64,000 nucleotides of DNA from Pseudo-nitzschia pungens (taxonomy: Eukaryota > Bacillariophyta > Bacillariophyceae > Bacillariales > Bacillariaceae). Below the pieces are notes generated by a model. The model saw only the letters and a list, made by a program, of their open reading frames with translations. It was not told the DNA's origin and searched no databases. A program made the position numbers and the translations under genes. The stretch covers positions 3,959,695-4,023,694 of the forward strand of contig CM074766.1 in NCBI GenBank assembly GCA_037355855.1. Direction: 5' to 3'. Shown in pieces: positions 1 to 10,980 of the stretch (position 1 is the stretch's first letter; every line of letters starts with the position of its first letter).

Positions 1-979
1 ATGTTTCATTGGGACGGTGATCCGTGGTGAGAGTACTTCTACGAGTAAATACAAGTAGCACCAGGCAGACATTTTACTACTTCTCGCGTACTAAGACTAC
101 CGTATTATTATGATGATGATGATGATGATGTCATTATTAGTATGTTCGATACCGGTACGGTACTGCCTACCGCACGTGAGGGGGGGGGAAGAAACAAACA
201 ACAAGAATCACAAAACTACGAAGCGCAAGCACAAAAAGTGTCGCACAGCGACCACCAGTTTCGATTGCGGGGGGCCTATCGAATGAAAGAAGGAGCATGG
301 GTCGATGGAGAGTAAATAATAATAATAATACTACACCCTAGCAATAGTTGCGCGTCATCGGGCTTTTTAAAAATGATCGAACGCGCCTAAGCTAAAAAAA
401 TACTTCGTAGTAGAACTTTCCTACATGCACCTACCAATCATCCACACAAATCAACATTACAGTAATCTTATTTCCTACCGGTAATAATCTTACTGCAGAA
501 GAAACAAAATACGCGAGTAACTGTACCCGTACCGGTAAACCTTACTCCTAGTGGCAGAATACCGTACTTCGTAGTAATTTTTTGATCCGAACGCAGAACA
601 TTCCTCTGTTCCTTTACGGTAAGTTAAGGACGACTCGTAAAGAGTAATCTTTTTTTTAAAAAAGAGAACAGTAAGGTTAACCTTGTGAAATCCTTTTTTT
701 TTTTTTTTTTTTTTTTTTGATTGAGATTTTGATTGATTGATTGATTGATTCATTCCACTGGATGGAAAACAACGGTACAATACCTGTACACCCAGCGTAA
801 TTACGTATGTACTACTGTGCACGTAGTACTTAACGATACAATACGGTAAACCTTACCTGGTAATTACTAATTACAGTGATACGATTTCGTAGCTTTTTCT
901 TTTTGTCTTTTCTTTCGAAACTGGGAACAATCCTCGAAATTGACAACAACGATTAAGGGACCAAGAGTGTGCGCAACGG

Positions 980-1010
<31 letters not shown>

Positions 1011-1166
1011 AAATAACAACGACACATCGATGATAAAAAGAATTATAATCATAATGTTATAGTAACAACAATCCAATCATTGTTGTTATTATTATTATTA
1101 TTATTGTTTCATCCAATTAACTCAAATCGATCGAGCATCCATCCAACGAAATCCATTGATTGTTGA
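1..1166. other. Intergenic, simple-sequence rich; no supported gene
   Basis: No convincing coding region is seen. The stretch holds (GAT)n near 110-130, a T-run near 692-718, an (AAC)n run near 980-1010 and (TTA)n near 1085-1105. Short reading frames here are built from these microsatellites and were not called. Confidence 0.6.
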
Positions 1167-1244
1167 TTGATCGATCGATCGATCGATCGATTGATTGAGA
1201 TTGACTGCTTGGCATTCCCAGGCGTTGCTTGGCGTGGCGCAGCG

Positions 1245-2106
1245 ATGGTGGTGCACCGCCCTGTTCCTCCGGTAACGAATTCCAATGGCATTGGCATTGG
1301 CATTGGAATTGGAATTGGAATTGGAATTGGAATTGTTCGATCGCTACGACTACTACTGCTGCTGCTACTACTACTACTACTAAACCTGTCTGGGTCCGGG
1401 TGGTTGGTCCTCGGCAGCGGAATGCCGGCCGTTGCCGAGGCGCGCCCCGAATCTTCATCATCATCATCATCATCATCGACATCATCATCCTCATCATCAT
1501 CGACATCATCATCGATTCGCTGGTTAGAAGAACAAATCGACAACAATGATGATTATCATGGCAATGGCAATGGCAATGGCAACGGCAACGGCAACGACGA
1601 TTTGTACAAATCGCATTATACGAATACCAATACGAATCCTCCGAATGAGTATGACGACGAGGATTATGATTATTCCCGGGGAACCATCCGCGCCTCGAGC
1701 TGTCGATCTTACGGGATTTCCCTGGACGATCAGTACCAGTACCAGTACCAGTACCAGTACGATGGGTACAAGTATTTGTACGTGGCAAGCGGGAACAATG
1801 CCAACGGCAACAATAACGACAACAATAACAATAACAATAACAATAACAATAACAATAACGACAACAATAACAACGCAGAGGGACAACAGGCGACAAAGCG
1901 AATGCCCACGGTGATTGGACAAGAATCCGTTTTGTATTTCGATTACTTTCTTCCCACCACGAATGGCGGCGACGAGAGCAACAGCAACAGCAACAGCAAC
2001 AACAACAAGAGCAACAACAACATGGACAACGAGGGAGAGGACAGAGGCAACAACGATCGTCGCCGAAGGTTAGAAGATCAAAATAATCGCAACTCCAACA
2101 ACAACA

Positions 2107-2138
<32 letters not shown>

Positions 2139-2628
2139 CACTACCGCGGAAACGCGCTGCTGGCGAGGGACTGGCTGGTGGCCCATTCGTCCGGTGCCTT
2201 TTCGAGCGGGTGCGTACCGATCCGTGATCCCCTCGCCGTCTTTGCCGATTTCGTGCCCTCGATGGAACCGGAAGCAAAGCAACGCCAAACCCGCAACGAT
2301 TCTTCTTCTTCTTCTTCATATAACAACAACAATAATAATGATGACTTGTATTTCGGAATCGTGTGCGCTTCCGGGAACAATGGGATGAACAACAACAACC
2401 ACAACCACAACAACAACGAGAGCAACGACGACAACTCGGCGGCGAATGCGGCCGGCAACACCCCGAGCCCGGTCCTGGAAATGGGGGTCTTTCTGGATGC
2501 GGACTGCCGTGCGTATCTCCCCGCACTGTCCTACGTGCTCAACGAAAAGGTGTTGTCCGACTGGACGACCGGTGTGACCGTGACGGGGCGGGCCTCGCGC
2601 AACGACGACAGCAGTGATGACAATGACG

Positions 2629-2659
<31 letters not shown>

Positions 2660-4040
2660 TGACGATGACGACGATGCGAATCGTCCCGACGACTATTACG
2701 GTTACGATTACCATTACAACTACAACTACAACTACAACTACTACAACGGCTACTACGATTACGACGCCGACGACGCCAAGCGCCTGAGCGCCTACCGGAC
2801 TCTCGTGAATCGGCTCAACTACTACCACAACCGCGAAACGATCGATTGCAGTAGTAGCAGCAGCAGCAGCAGCAGCAGTGCCAGCAGTGCCAGCAATGCG
2901 AACATTGTCTGCTCCGGGATACTGTTCCCGGCCATCGATCTCAACACCTGCTCGCCGCTGAGATCGGAACTGCGCAATGGCGGTAACGAAAACCAAAACG
3001 ATAACGATAACGGTGACGGCGGCGACGACGACAACGGGAACACCTACCTGGACCGAACCACGTTTGCGGACTGGTATCGGTATCGGTATTATTCGCAGTA
3101 CGGTGACAATGACGACGATCACGACGACGACGGGCAATCCAGAGACGACTATGGCTACGATTACGATTACGATTACGATTACGACTATGACTATGACTAC
3201 GATTACATCAACGACGATGCGGTGCCCGACAACGCGCAAAACTCCGTACAGCGAGACGAAACCGATTCGTGCTACCTGCTCTCCAGCGATGTGCTCGAGA
3301 ACTACATCGAGAGCAGCAGCAGCAGCAGGAGGAGGAGGAGCGGATCCGACGATGCCATTGCAAACAACAACAAGAACAACAACAACAACAACAACAACGA
3401 CAATGACAACGATGACAACCACGACGAGGAAGACGCAAAAGACAGCTACCGAGCGTTCTGCTACGGGCTCCTGATGGTGGAATCGGGAGGGTGCATCGGC
3501 ACCGGCTTTGGCAGCAACTCTTCCGCGCTGGAGGAGGAACTCTGGGTCGTCTACGGGGTCCGCACCCGCAACAGCCATTCCGCTTTGTGGTGGTGGTGGT
3601 GGAAGATCACGGGCAGCAAGGGCAACCACGGTTACGGCGACGGCAACAGCAACGGCGACGGCGCGTGGGCAGTGGCGGCTTGGTTCGCGGTGGGCATTGT
3701 TGCGGCCGCGATCGCGATCGGAGTCTCTCGGATGTGCCGGCAACGAATGCGAACAAGGCGTGTTTGTCGTCCTCCAACAGGCGAAACTCGCGAGCGGGGC
3801 CGGAACCGGAAACAACACTTCCGGAGCGACAACGACAAGAGCAAAAGCAACGGCAAAGGCGGCGACTACCGGTGCGACGGTTGCGATTATGCGAGCAGCG
3901 GCCGACAGCGAATGGCTCCGCTCCTCGATGGAGAGGAGACGGGCACGGACACGGGTACGGACACAAACACAAGCACTGGCAATCGCAATCACCGAGTTAG
4001 TGCGAGTGCGAGTGTGAGTGTGACGGTGGCCTCCTGTTGA
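1245..4040 (+). CDS. Asn-rich low-complexity secreted or type I membrane protein, unknown function
   Basis: The open frame begins at 1167, but ATG 1245 is preferred because the N-terminus before it is a translated (GATC/GATT)n repeat. After a short Gly/Ile repeat comes a strongly hydrophobic Leu run ending near AVAEA, which resembles a signal peptide. The body alternates Asn, Asp, Ser, Gln-Tyr and Asp-Tyr tracts with short complex islands that contain Cys, for example DLYFGIVCASGN, MGVFLDADCRAYLPALSY and AFCYGLLMVESGGCIGTG. Near the C-terminus (about 3660-3735) is one membrane span, AWAVAAWFAVGIVAAAIAIG, followed by a basic tail. I read this as one extracellular domain invaded by microsatellites, a membrane anchor and a short cytosolic tail. 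No family is recognised. A frame open for over 900 codons, with ordered islands, a leader and an anchor, supports a real gene. The exact start is uncertain and introns cannot be excluded. Confidence 0.6.
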
Positions 4041-5327
4041 GGAGACAACAACAAGACAAGAACCACAAGACCAGAACTACAACCACAAGAACCACACCCA
4101 AAACAAGGACGATCCATGCTCATGGTCTTTCATCCCGTGCGGAAAAAAATTCCAATCTGTGGCCTCGATACCGGTAGGGGAAGAACGTGTTCCTGCTGCC
4201 GGAAACGCCCTTGCTAGAACCGGCAGCATGCTTTGGATACGGTAATTAATTACGGTTGATACAGGAGAAAACATCGTGCTCGTCGTTCTCTCTGGTGCGG
4301 TTGTTTTGGGGAGTGCCCGTACCGGTACGTACCGTATACCAGAACATGCCTACCGTACCAGTACCATTACCAGTACCAGTACCGTGTCAGTGCGTTGGAT
4401 GGATTCCTCCGAGGGAATGCGATGCGGTAGACCGCCGCTAGGCACACGCCGCGACAACAACTAATCTTACTTCTGCAAGTACCGTATGCGGTAAGGTACC
4501 GGTAAATACCACAACGCACCAGTTTCGAAATTCGATACCGGTAAATACCACAACGCACCAGTTTCGAAATTCGATTTCTTACTTTGTTCGTTTTGTTGAG
4601 AGAGAAAAGTTCGGAACTTGCTCGACGGAATTACGTACTGATGCTGATGCTGATGCTGATACTAGTAATTAGTAACAGTAAGTTACCTGTAAAGCCTTGC
4701 GTCTTCCCAAAACCTTGCGCGCCTCAGCACGAAAATAAGAACACCCCACCCACTTTTTGTGATTGGAGGAAGACTTTTTCCTTCTTCTTCTTCTTCCGAG
4801 AAACACTCCCGGCACCGACGATACCGGGTAAGTCTACGAGTAAGTTACACACTAGTACTCGTACCGGTACCCGTAGATGGATGGATGGGTACTGGTAAGG
4901 TTACCGGTAGTTAATTAGATAGATGATGGTGATCGTCATCGTCCGAATTTTGGAAGATTTTTCCGACACTTTCGTGTCAACAAGATTCCGGTGCTTGGCA
5001 AACGGCCTACCGGTATGCATTCAGCCTAGCACGGATTTTTTTGGTCGAGGGGCTGCGGTTGTTGAATATGGATCGCTTTTGGCCTTACGTACTACAGTAC
5101 AGTTCGAACCACTTGGTCGCGCATGAAACCGAAAGCATGTCAATGAAGAATGAACAGCCTCGTCTCTCGTTTCGAAGTAATTACAATACGGTGCGTAAGA
5201 TTACCGTGCCCTAGTTTTGTAACGAGTAGACTAAGGTTACCGGTAGATGCGGTATGAAAAAAAAAGGACGAATAACTTACTTCGTAACTTAAGATACCGG
5301 TAAGATTGTTACAGTTTGTTGACAAGG
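4041..5327. other. Intergenic, rich in ACCGGT-containing palindromes
   Basis: No gene is supported. The DNA repeatedly shows variants of TACCGGTA and GGTAAGTTAC (for example 4318-4340, 4497-4505, 4858-4912). A 40-bp direct repeat, GGTAAATACCACAACGCACC plus flank, occurs at about 4500 and 4543. Confidence 0.5.
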
Positions 5328-5329
5328 TA

Positions 5330-5554
5330 CTACGGATCGCCTAACAATTGAAATAAAAGTTTTTTTACCGGACGTGTACCAAAAAAAAAGAACCAATAAA
5401 GAGATCACTGAAAACCCTCAGACCGTCATCATTTTCATGTATTGACAGACTCAGAGGGGGGTCTGAGGGTTTTCAGTGATCTCTTTATTGGTTCTTTTTT
5501 TTTGGTACACGTCCGGTAAAAAAACTTTTATTTCAATTGTTAGGCGATCCGTAG
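5330..5554. mobile_element. Fold-back MITE with TA target duplication
   Basis: A near-perfect inverted repeat with arms of about 97 bp (5330-5425 and 5459-5554) encloses a loop of roughly 35 bp. The ends read CTACGGATCGCC and GGCGATCCGTAG. TA dinucleotides flank both sides (5328-5329 and 5555-5556), as expected for Tc1/mariner-type insertion. It has no coding capacity. The CTAC...GTAG ends resemble those of the elements at 8978 and 37465 in this window. Confidence 0.75.
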
Positions 5555-5556
5555 TA

Positions 5557-6262
5557 TTGCGTAGTAACCTTACGGTAACCTTACTCGTATTGACTATTCA
5601 TACATTGAACATCCTACGTATTACGTAACGACCACATTTTTGCTAAAAAATAGTTTACGTACTAGAAGTACTACTATGTACACATAAATGAGTACAGGTA
5701 GTATTGTTTGGGTGAGGAACTTTTTTGACTAATTACCGGTAAGTTACTAAAGAAACGCTATGGAGACGAGCCAAAAAAAAAAATCCTAACACCATAGGAA
5801 GAGTGGTCGTGCTGCTGATGTTCATCAGCCCACTATTTTCTGGTGCATGGCAACAAACGGCCTTTGCATTCAGCCTAAGAATGGTGCGTACGGTATCTTT
5901 GCTTGTCACCACTGGTGGCCTATACTAGTAGTAGTACTAGTAGTAGTACTAGTAGGAGGAGGTAACAACAATCTTCTTGTTTCTCTTTGGCCTTATGACA
6001 TCTGGTGTCAACCCACAAGAAGCTCGTGGTAAACAGATCCGGCAACCATTTTGTGATTATTTTCTGTTTTGTGTTTCCTGCTGCTATTAGAGTGTAGAGT
6101 GTCTAGTATACTAGCGACAATAAAAAGGAGAAGCCAACAGATTTGTCGGTTCGCGGTCCTCCTCACAAATTCAACTCAAAACTCTTTCAACACAATTCTA
6201 TTGCTACTACTACAGTAGTTTTCTTGTTCGGTGAGAATTTGTGCTCGATCACTAGTAGTACC
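5557..6262. other. Intergenic and 5' flank of the siderophore-binding gene
   Basis: No gene is seen. The stretch contains a TACTAGTAG repeat (about 5925-5955). The reading frame that continues into the next gene is open from 6143, but that N-terminal extension lacks signal-peptide character. Confidence 0.5.
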
Positions 6263-7843
6263 ATGGTGTTTCTCAAGACCTCTTCTTCTTCTTCTCGCCT
6301 GCTACAGCTCCTCGTTGTCGTTCCCGCCGCCGCGGGCGCGATCAACTATCCCCTCGGAATTTCCAACTGTCACTACCAGCAATGGTTTGACAAGGCACCG
6401 GAAAGGGTGGCCGTTGCGAGTTCGGGAGCGATCGAAATCATTCTGTCCCTCGGCCTGGCGGATCGCGTTGTCTCCTCCGCTTGGGTAAAGGAGGTGTGGG
6501 AGCCCCTCGAGGAGGACTTTCAAAAGTTCCAACACTACGACAAGTATCCTTCGGCGCAGGAGCTGATGGATTCCAACCCCGACATGATCTACGCAACGTA
6601 TTCCAGTGCCTTTGAGGATCCCTCCGATCCCTCCAAGGTGGAGGGTGGCGACCGCTTGAACTTCACGGAAGCCCTCGGACTCGACCAGCCCTGCAGCGTC
6701 CTGATCCCTTCCAACTCCTACGGCGAGAACAAGACGTACTGCCGCGACGAGATCCATGAAGCGGGCATCAACACCTACCTGGCGTCCTCCTACTGCGAGT
6801 TTTCCGAGTATCGGCCAACGTCTGTGTCCGTTGACGCCCTGTACCAAGAAATCTGGGACATTGCCATGATCTTTGATGCCATGGACAGCGCACGAGTCCT
6901 CGTGGATGACATCGAAGATCACTTCGACCAGGCCCTCGCCATCAGCCAGGCCGGTACCGCCACCAACGAACCCATCCGCGTCTTTTGGCTGGACATGTTC
7001 CGGAGTAAGAGCAACCCCGAGGAAGAGAGGCCCTTTGTTGGGGCCTGCTGCGGTGGACCCCAGATTGTATTGAACAAGGCCGGAGCCGTGAACGTTTTCG
7101 AAGACCAGGGTCTCGAAGATCGGAGAATCTGGGACCGCGTCGAGTGGGACGCCGTCGTGGAGACGGACCCCGACTTGATCGTCCTCATTGAACTCGGAAC
7201 AGAGAGCGCAGGTAAGTAAATGCCCGAAGGAGTAGCAGTGGTGGTGCTCTGTGTGTCGACTGTCGACTCGGTGTTCCTCGAAAATATCGTTTCGTTTCTC
7301 ACGCGCACAAGACGTCGTCGGTCACATCCAACAGCGGAAAAGTTGTACAACCTCTGCAACGATCCGGTCCTTCGTGAAATGCGGGCCGTGAAGGAACGCC
7401 AATTCTTGGTGCTCCCCTTCGCTGCCTCCAACGTTGGAGTCCGCCTCGGTGCCGCGGCCTACAACATGGCGGAAGCAATGGCGGCACTGGCTCGTGGCAA
7501 ACCCCTGAACTCCTTACAGTTTACCCCCAATGAAGAAGCGGCGGAAGCCGTCTCTCTGAGTGGCCTCAAGGTTTGGACGACTCTTCCAACATGGAACGGG
7601 ACCGACCTCGAAAGTTTTTGTCCCGGATCCCACAAGAACATCGAACTCAAGGAATTGTCGGAGGAATACGAGAGAGGCCTAGTCGTGGAGGAAGGTCTTG
7701 CATCCTGGGCCGTTTCTCTGATCGTTGTCTTATCGGTTGTATCCGTAGGTGTGGCCGGCTTTTTGTTCCGAGTTGTGCAGAAGGAAAAGGCCGGCGATCC
7801 CATGTTTCAGCCGATTGTCAAGGAGGGTGGGGCTTCCGCCTAG
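6263..7843 (+). CDS. FecB/BtuF-like siderophore- or iron-binding protein, membrane anchored (FBP1-like)
   Basis: Two exons: 6263-7211 and 7335-7843, with a 123-bp phase-1 intron (GTAAGTAAAT...CCAACAG) whose removal leaves a continuous 485-aa frame. ATG 6263 is chosen over 6143 because it sits in CCATGG and starts a clear signal peptide (RLLQLLVVVPAAAGA). The mature protein looks like a class III periplasmic-binding fold (Peripla_BP_2 type): ERVAVASSGAIEIILSLGLA near the start, NPDMIYATYSSAFEDPS, a long helical linker with YQEIWDIAMIFD, then ETDPDLIVLIELG. The C-terminus has one span, ASWAVSLIVVLSVVSVGVAG, and a short cytosolic tail. Related diatom proteins such as FBP1 capture siderophore-bound iron at the cell surface and work with a ferric reductase; that role here is inferred. 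The Cys-rich patch GACCGGPQ may be structural. Confidence is high for the fold and moderate for the ligand. Confidence 0.85.
7212..7334 (+). other. Intron of the FBP1-like gene
   Basis: It starts GTAAGT and ends ACAG, and the phase-1 junction restores the frame (ESA|A|EKLYNL). Unspliced translation meets a stop at 7217, so splicing is needed for the anchor-bearing C-terminus. Confidence 0.8.
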
Positions 7844-8550
7844 GTCTCGAAAATATGTGTTTATGTATTGTTGTCAACAGAAAAGAGATTGTGTGGTCTT
7901 GCAACCAGTCTGTCTTCGATGATCGCAGACAAAGAACCTGCGTTTGCATGTCAGAGTCAGCCACACGTGAAACGCATCTCCACTTGCTCCATCATAAAAT
8001 TACGTTAGTATTCAATGTTAGCAGAAGTACCTGTACCGTATTACTGGATTTTTTTTCTATTTTCAATACCGTAGAAAAATGGAAAGGAACAGAATACCAA
8101 TTCACCTTTCACTTGTTCGATCTGAAGCGATGAATTCAATGAAAAATTGATTGATTGATTGATGATTTTTGATCCATCCATTCTCAATCCGCTGCAAATC
8201 GTCTCCATCCCTAACCCGATGGGTAACTCGTTTGATAGAAACCGAAGAAGAATACTTCCTTGGGCAGCGGAAAAGTTCCATTATCCTGGAATGATGGGCC
8301 TTGAGGGTGGGTTGGGGACGCATTTGATTCCATTCCTAGAGCGTGTCGGAACACGAGGGACGACGACATGGATGGCATCGGAGAGGAAAGGAAAGGAAAG
8401 GAACGAAACAAACACCCGGATTTTGCAGTTGGTGAAAGACACTTCCTTTTGCCGTTCTTGGGTTTCATGTCCCGTCTTTTTTCCATGTACAGGCAGCAAC
8501 AATAAAGTCTTGTAGCAGATATTTTTTCGCCGATGGGCTCTCTTGCAAAG
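7844..8550. other. Intergenic, no gene seen
   Basis: This is the 3' flank of the FBP1-like gene. It holds a (GATT)n run near 8147-8162 and a GGAAA run near 8384-8400. Nothing with coding character was found on either strand. Confidence 0.5.
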
Positions 8551-8905
8551 CAGACCGGACAACTTCGAAATCACCCTTTCTCTTGTTCGAGGCGAATTTC
8601 AAAGCGTGGCGCATTGCCTCCTACGGCAGTCAACACAACTTGCTTGCTGTTCTGCAGTTCTTCCGACGCAAACTCCAACGCCATGCCATCTTGTGTTGCT
8701 GCAGCCATGACGACCTCCTCCTCGTTGTTCTTCATTTGTTCGGAAGCGAATTCCAAGGCACTCGCTTGTTTGTGTTATTGCAGCCATCACCAGCTGTTTG
8801 TTCTTCCTGAGTTCATACTAGGAAGCAAAGCACAATGCCAGGCCATTCTCGTTAACAGCCGCACGCACGACCTGCTAGTTGCTCCGGAGTCAGTGGTAAA
8901 ATAAT
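8551..8905 (-). pseudogene. DUF4116-repeat gene remnant
   Basis: On the minus strand about three 25-aa DUF4116-type units are readable in changing frames: AAVNENGLALCFAS, then ELRKNKQLVMAAITQ, then ALEFASEELQNSKQVVLTAV. An in-frame TAG lies at 8820-8818 and frame changes follow it. The consensus is the same as in the intact protein at 33104-35380, but the fragment is far more diverged. It is probably an old duplicated fragment. Confidence 0.8.
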
Positions 8906-8977
8906 TTGATTTCGGGAATCAATTGAACGGATGAATCCCTAGTAAATAGTGACTAAACCCTCAATCTTATTGTAATA

Positions 8978-9068
8978 CTACAAAGTTCTTATCAGCTGTC
9001 CCCGGGTTCTACGTCCCCGACTACTAATTTCTACTGAAACCCGGGGACAGCTGATAGGAATTCTGTAG
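8978..9068. mobile_element. 91-bp MITE related to the Tc1-like element at 37465
   Basis: It is an inverted repeat with ends CTACAAAGTTCTTATCAGCT and AGCTGATAGGAATTCTGTAG, flanked by TA at 8976-8977 and 9069-9070. The ends closely match those of the transposase-bearing element (CTACGAAGTTCCTATCAGCT), which suggests mobilisation by the same transposase family. Confidence 0.8.
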
Positions 9069-9086
9069 TATCTTCTTGTAATGAGT

Positions 9087-9481
9087 GATTCCCGAAACTA
9101 ATATGTGTAATATCATATCCTAGTAGATTATATGCCTTCCTTGTTTTTGGGGCCCCCAACGGACACCCATTAAAAACGGATGACAGACAGGCATGCAGAA
9201 GGCCTATTTTGGAATTTGGAATCTTGTTTCGAAAAACAAAAAATGCTCTCTTTATTCCCTAACTGCGTGTCTATTGACAATTTTTAGCGCGTGATTCTTG
9301 TTTTCAAGATTCCGTTAAAATATGAATTGGTGTTTGAAATCTGGAGGAGGCAAATATGTCTCCTCCAGATTCTGAAAAATCAGTTAATAGATTCTTATTT
9401 CTGTGTGTGTGAGCACATAGATGTATGTGTGCCACGTCACGAACAATGTAATAATACATGTGCATATTAGTTTCGGGAATC
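9087..9481. mobile_element. Possible 395-bp MITE with 19-21 bp inverted ends
   Basis: GATTCCCGAAACTAATATG at 9087 is repeated in inverse orientation at 9463-9481. No clear target duplication is seen. Single copies of the TTCGGGAATC end also occur near 8910 and 26803. It has no coding capacity. Confidence 0.45.
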
Positions 9482-9669
9482 CGGGTTATTTTGGACGCAG
9501 AATATCAATTATGTCCGCTTTCTGTCTTTGCGACCAATGGATAGAGTACCATTTAAGCTACACCCCCATGCGTTTTTTTTTATAGAACTCCAGATAGTAG
9601 TTAAAAAGTTATGGGATTTAGAAGGTGAGCACAATGTGGGCTAAGTACCGAACTGCCTTGTTGGTAGTA

Positions 9670-9763
9670 TGCCATACCCCGGGTCTACTAGTGATTAGAA
9701 TAGTAGTGATATGCAAATTGTGAGCTATTGTTTAGTCTATTGCTATCGATCCTCAGCACGGCA
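9670..9763 (-). repeat. 3' LTR of the Ty3/gypsy element (shortened)
   Basis: It shares TGCCATACCCCGGGTCTACT and the next ~55 bp with the 26414 repeat, and both end in GCACGGCA. It is about 55 bp shorter than the other LTR because of an internal deletion. Confidence 0.8.
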
Positions 9764-9781
9764 TGCTCCTCCATGGGACTG

Positions 9782-10357
9782 TCACGGTTTAATGGTATCC
9801 CTGCAATAATAGGGATGGACTCTCCTGATATTAACCCGGTCGGTTACAAAGGGAGCAGTTTCAATAGTTACAGTCCCATTACCATGGGCCTTGAGCACTT
9901 TATAGGGTCCTTGCCGAGGGAAGGATAGTTTCGGAACAATGCCCTTCCTTTCCAGGGGGACATAGTCTCCTTCCTTATAGACATGGGGAATCCTCTTCTG
10001 GTTCTCCCGGATATTGCTCTTGTGGATACTCTTTTGTTTCCTCGCTTGGATTGCTTCCCAATCCACTGGGAAGTTTACCAGCATAAACATGTCCCTTCCA
10101 AACACCAGTTGTGCTGGGGAGTACCCCAGGGTGGTGTGGATGGCGCTTCTGATAGCATATGCTGCCTTGGTGGTGAATTCCTCGAAGGGGTCCTTCTCGT
10201 GGAGGTCTCTTTGTTCCAGGTTGAAAGACAATAGGCAGTCCTTCAAGACCTGGTGGATCATCTCCAACACTGAGTTGGATTGTGGGTTCCGAGCCCCACT
10301 GGGCTTCCGTTTCATCCCCATGTTGTCACAAAGCTCCTGGAACTCTGCTTTGAACTC
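9782..10357 (-). pseudogene. Ty3/gypsy integrase, C-terminal part
   Basis: It begins at the TIR-element junction with EFKAEFQELCDNMGM, the continuation of the GFDGGS motif left at 21544. It contains the third catalytic residue (E of NSVLEMIHQ) and the C-terminal DNA-binding region ending HPYYCRDTIKP. Joining the two halves across one copy of the TC target duplication restores GGSEF in frame, which fixes the insertion point. Confidence 0.88.
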
Positions 10358-10980
10358 CGTCCGAAAACTGTTTCGCGACCCCTCCCAAGAATTTATTTAG
10401 GGGGGTCGCGATTTATTCCTGGCTCATTTTGACGTAGCTCGATTCCTAGCTCTCTCGCGATTCGCAACCCCAATCGCGACCGCCTAACTACCTCAATTAC
10501 GAAAATTACGAAAAAAAAAAAAAAAAATTCATACTCGACCCGATTTTTTTTTAAGACTCAATTTTTTTTCTTCAGTCACTTAATCAAATTAATCAACATT
10601 TAAAAAAAAAATATTTGTTTTCTCAAAATAATCCCCCCCCTTCCCCCAATTTTTTTTCAATCTGACTCATTATTACCGACCCTACCAACATTATATATTA
10701 TGAGACTGTTGCAGAAATTCACTCTCAAAAATTGATTTCTCATCCCGACACAAAGTATTTCCCATCACACCCCTCAAGAAATTCATCAGGAAAATCACAA
10801 TTATTACCCGAATTACAGGAATCGCGACCCCCATGAAAAAAAATTTTGAAACACTATGATGCAAAATATAAGTCTTTCTTTTGATAAATATTGATACTAC
10901 TCCAATAATTGTTTATTCTCTGTTCAGTTTTCTCACACACTCACACACAAATTTTGGTTCGATCTCGAACAATTTTTAAA

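Noticed and set aside
1109..3992. Long minus-strand frames opposite the Asn-rich gene (469, 558 aa and others)
   Set aside because: They are complements of the same microsatellites (poly-Cys, poly-Val and poly-Ile/Val) without ordered complex islands, a leader or an anchor.
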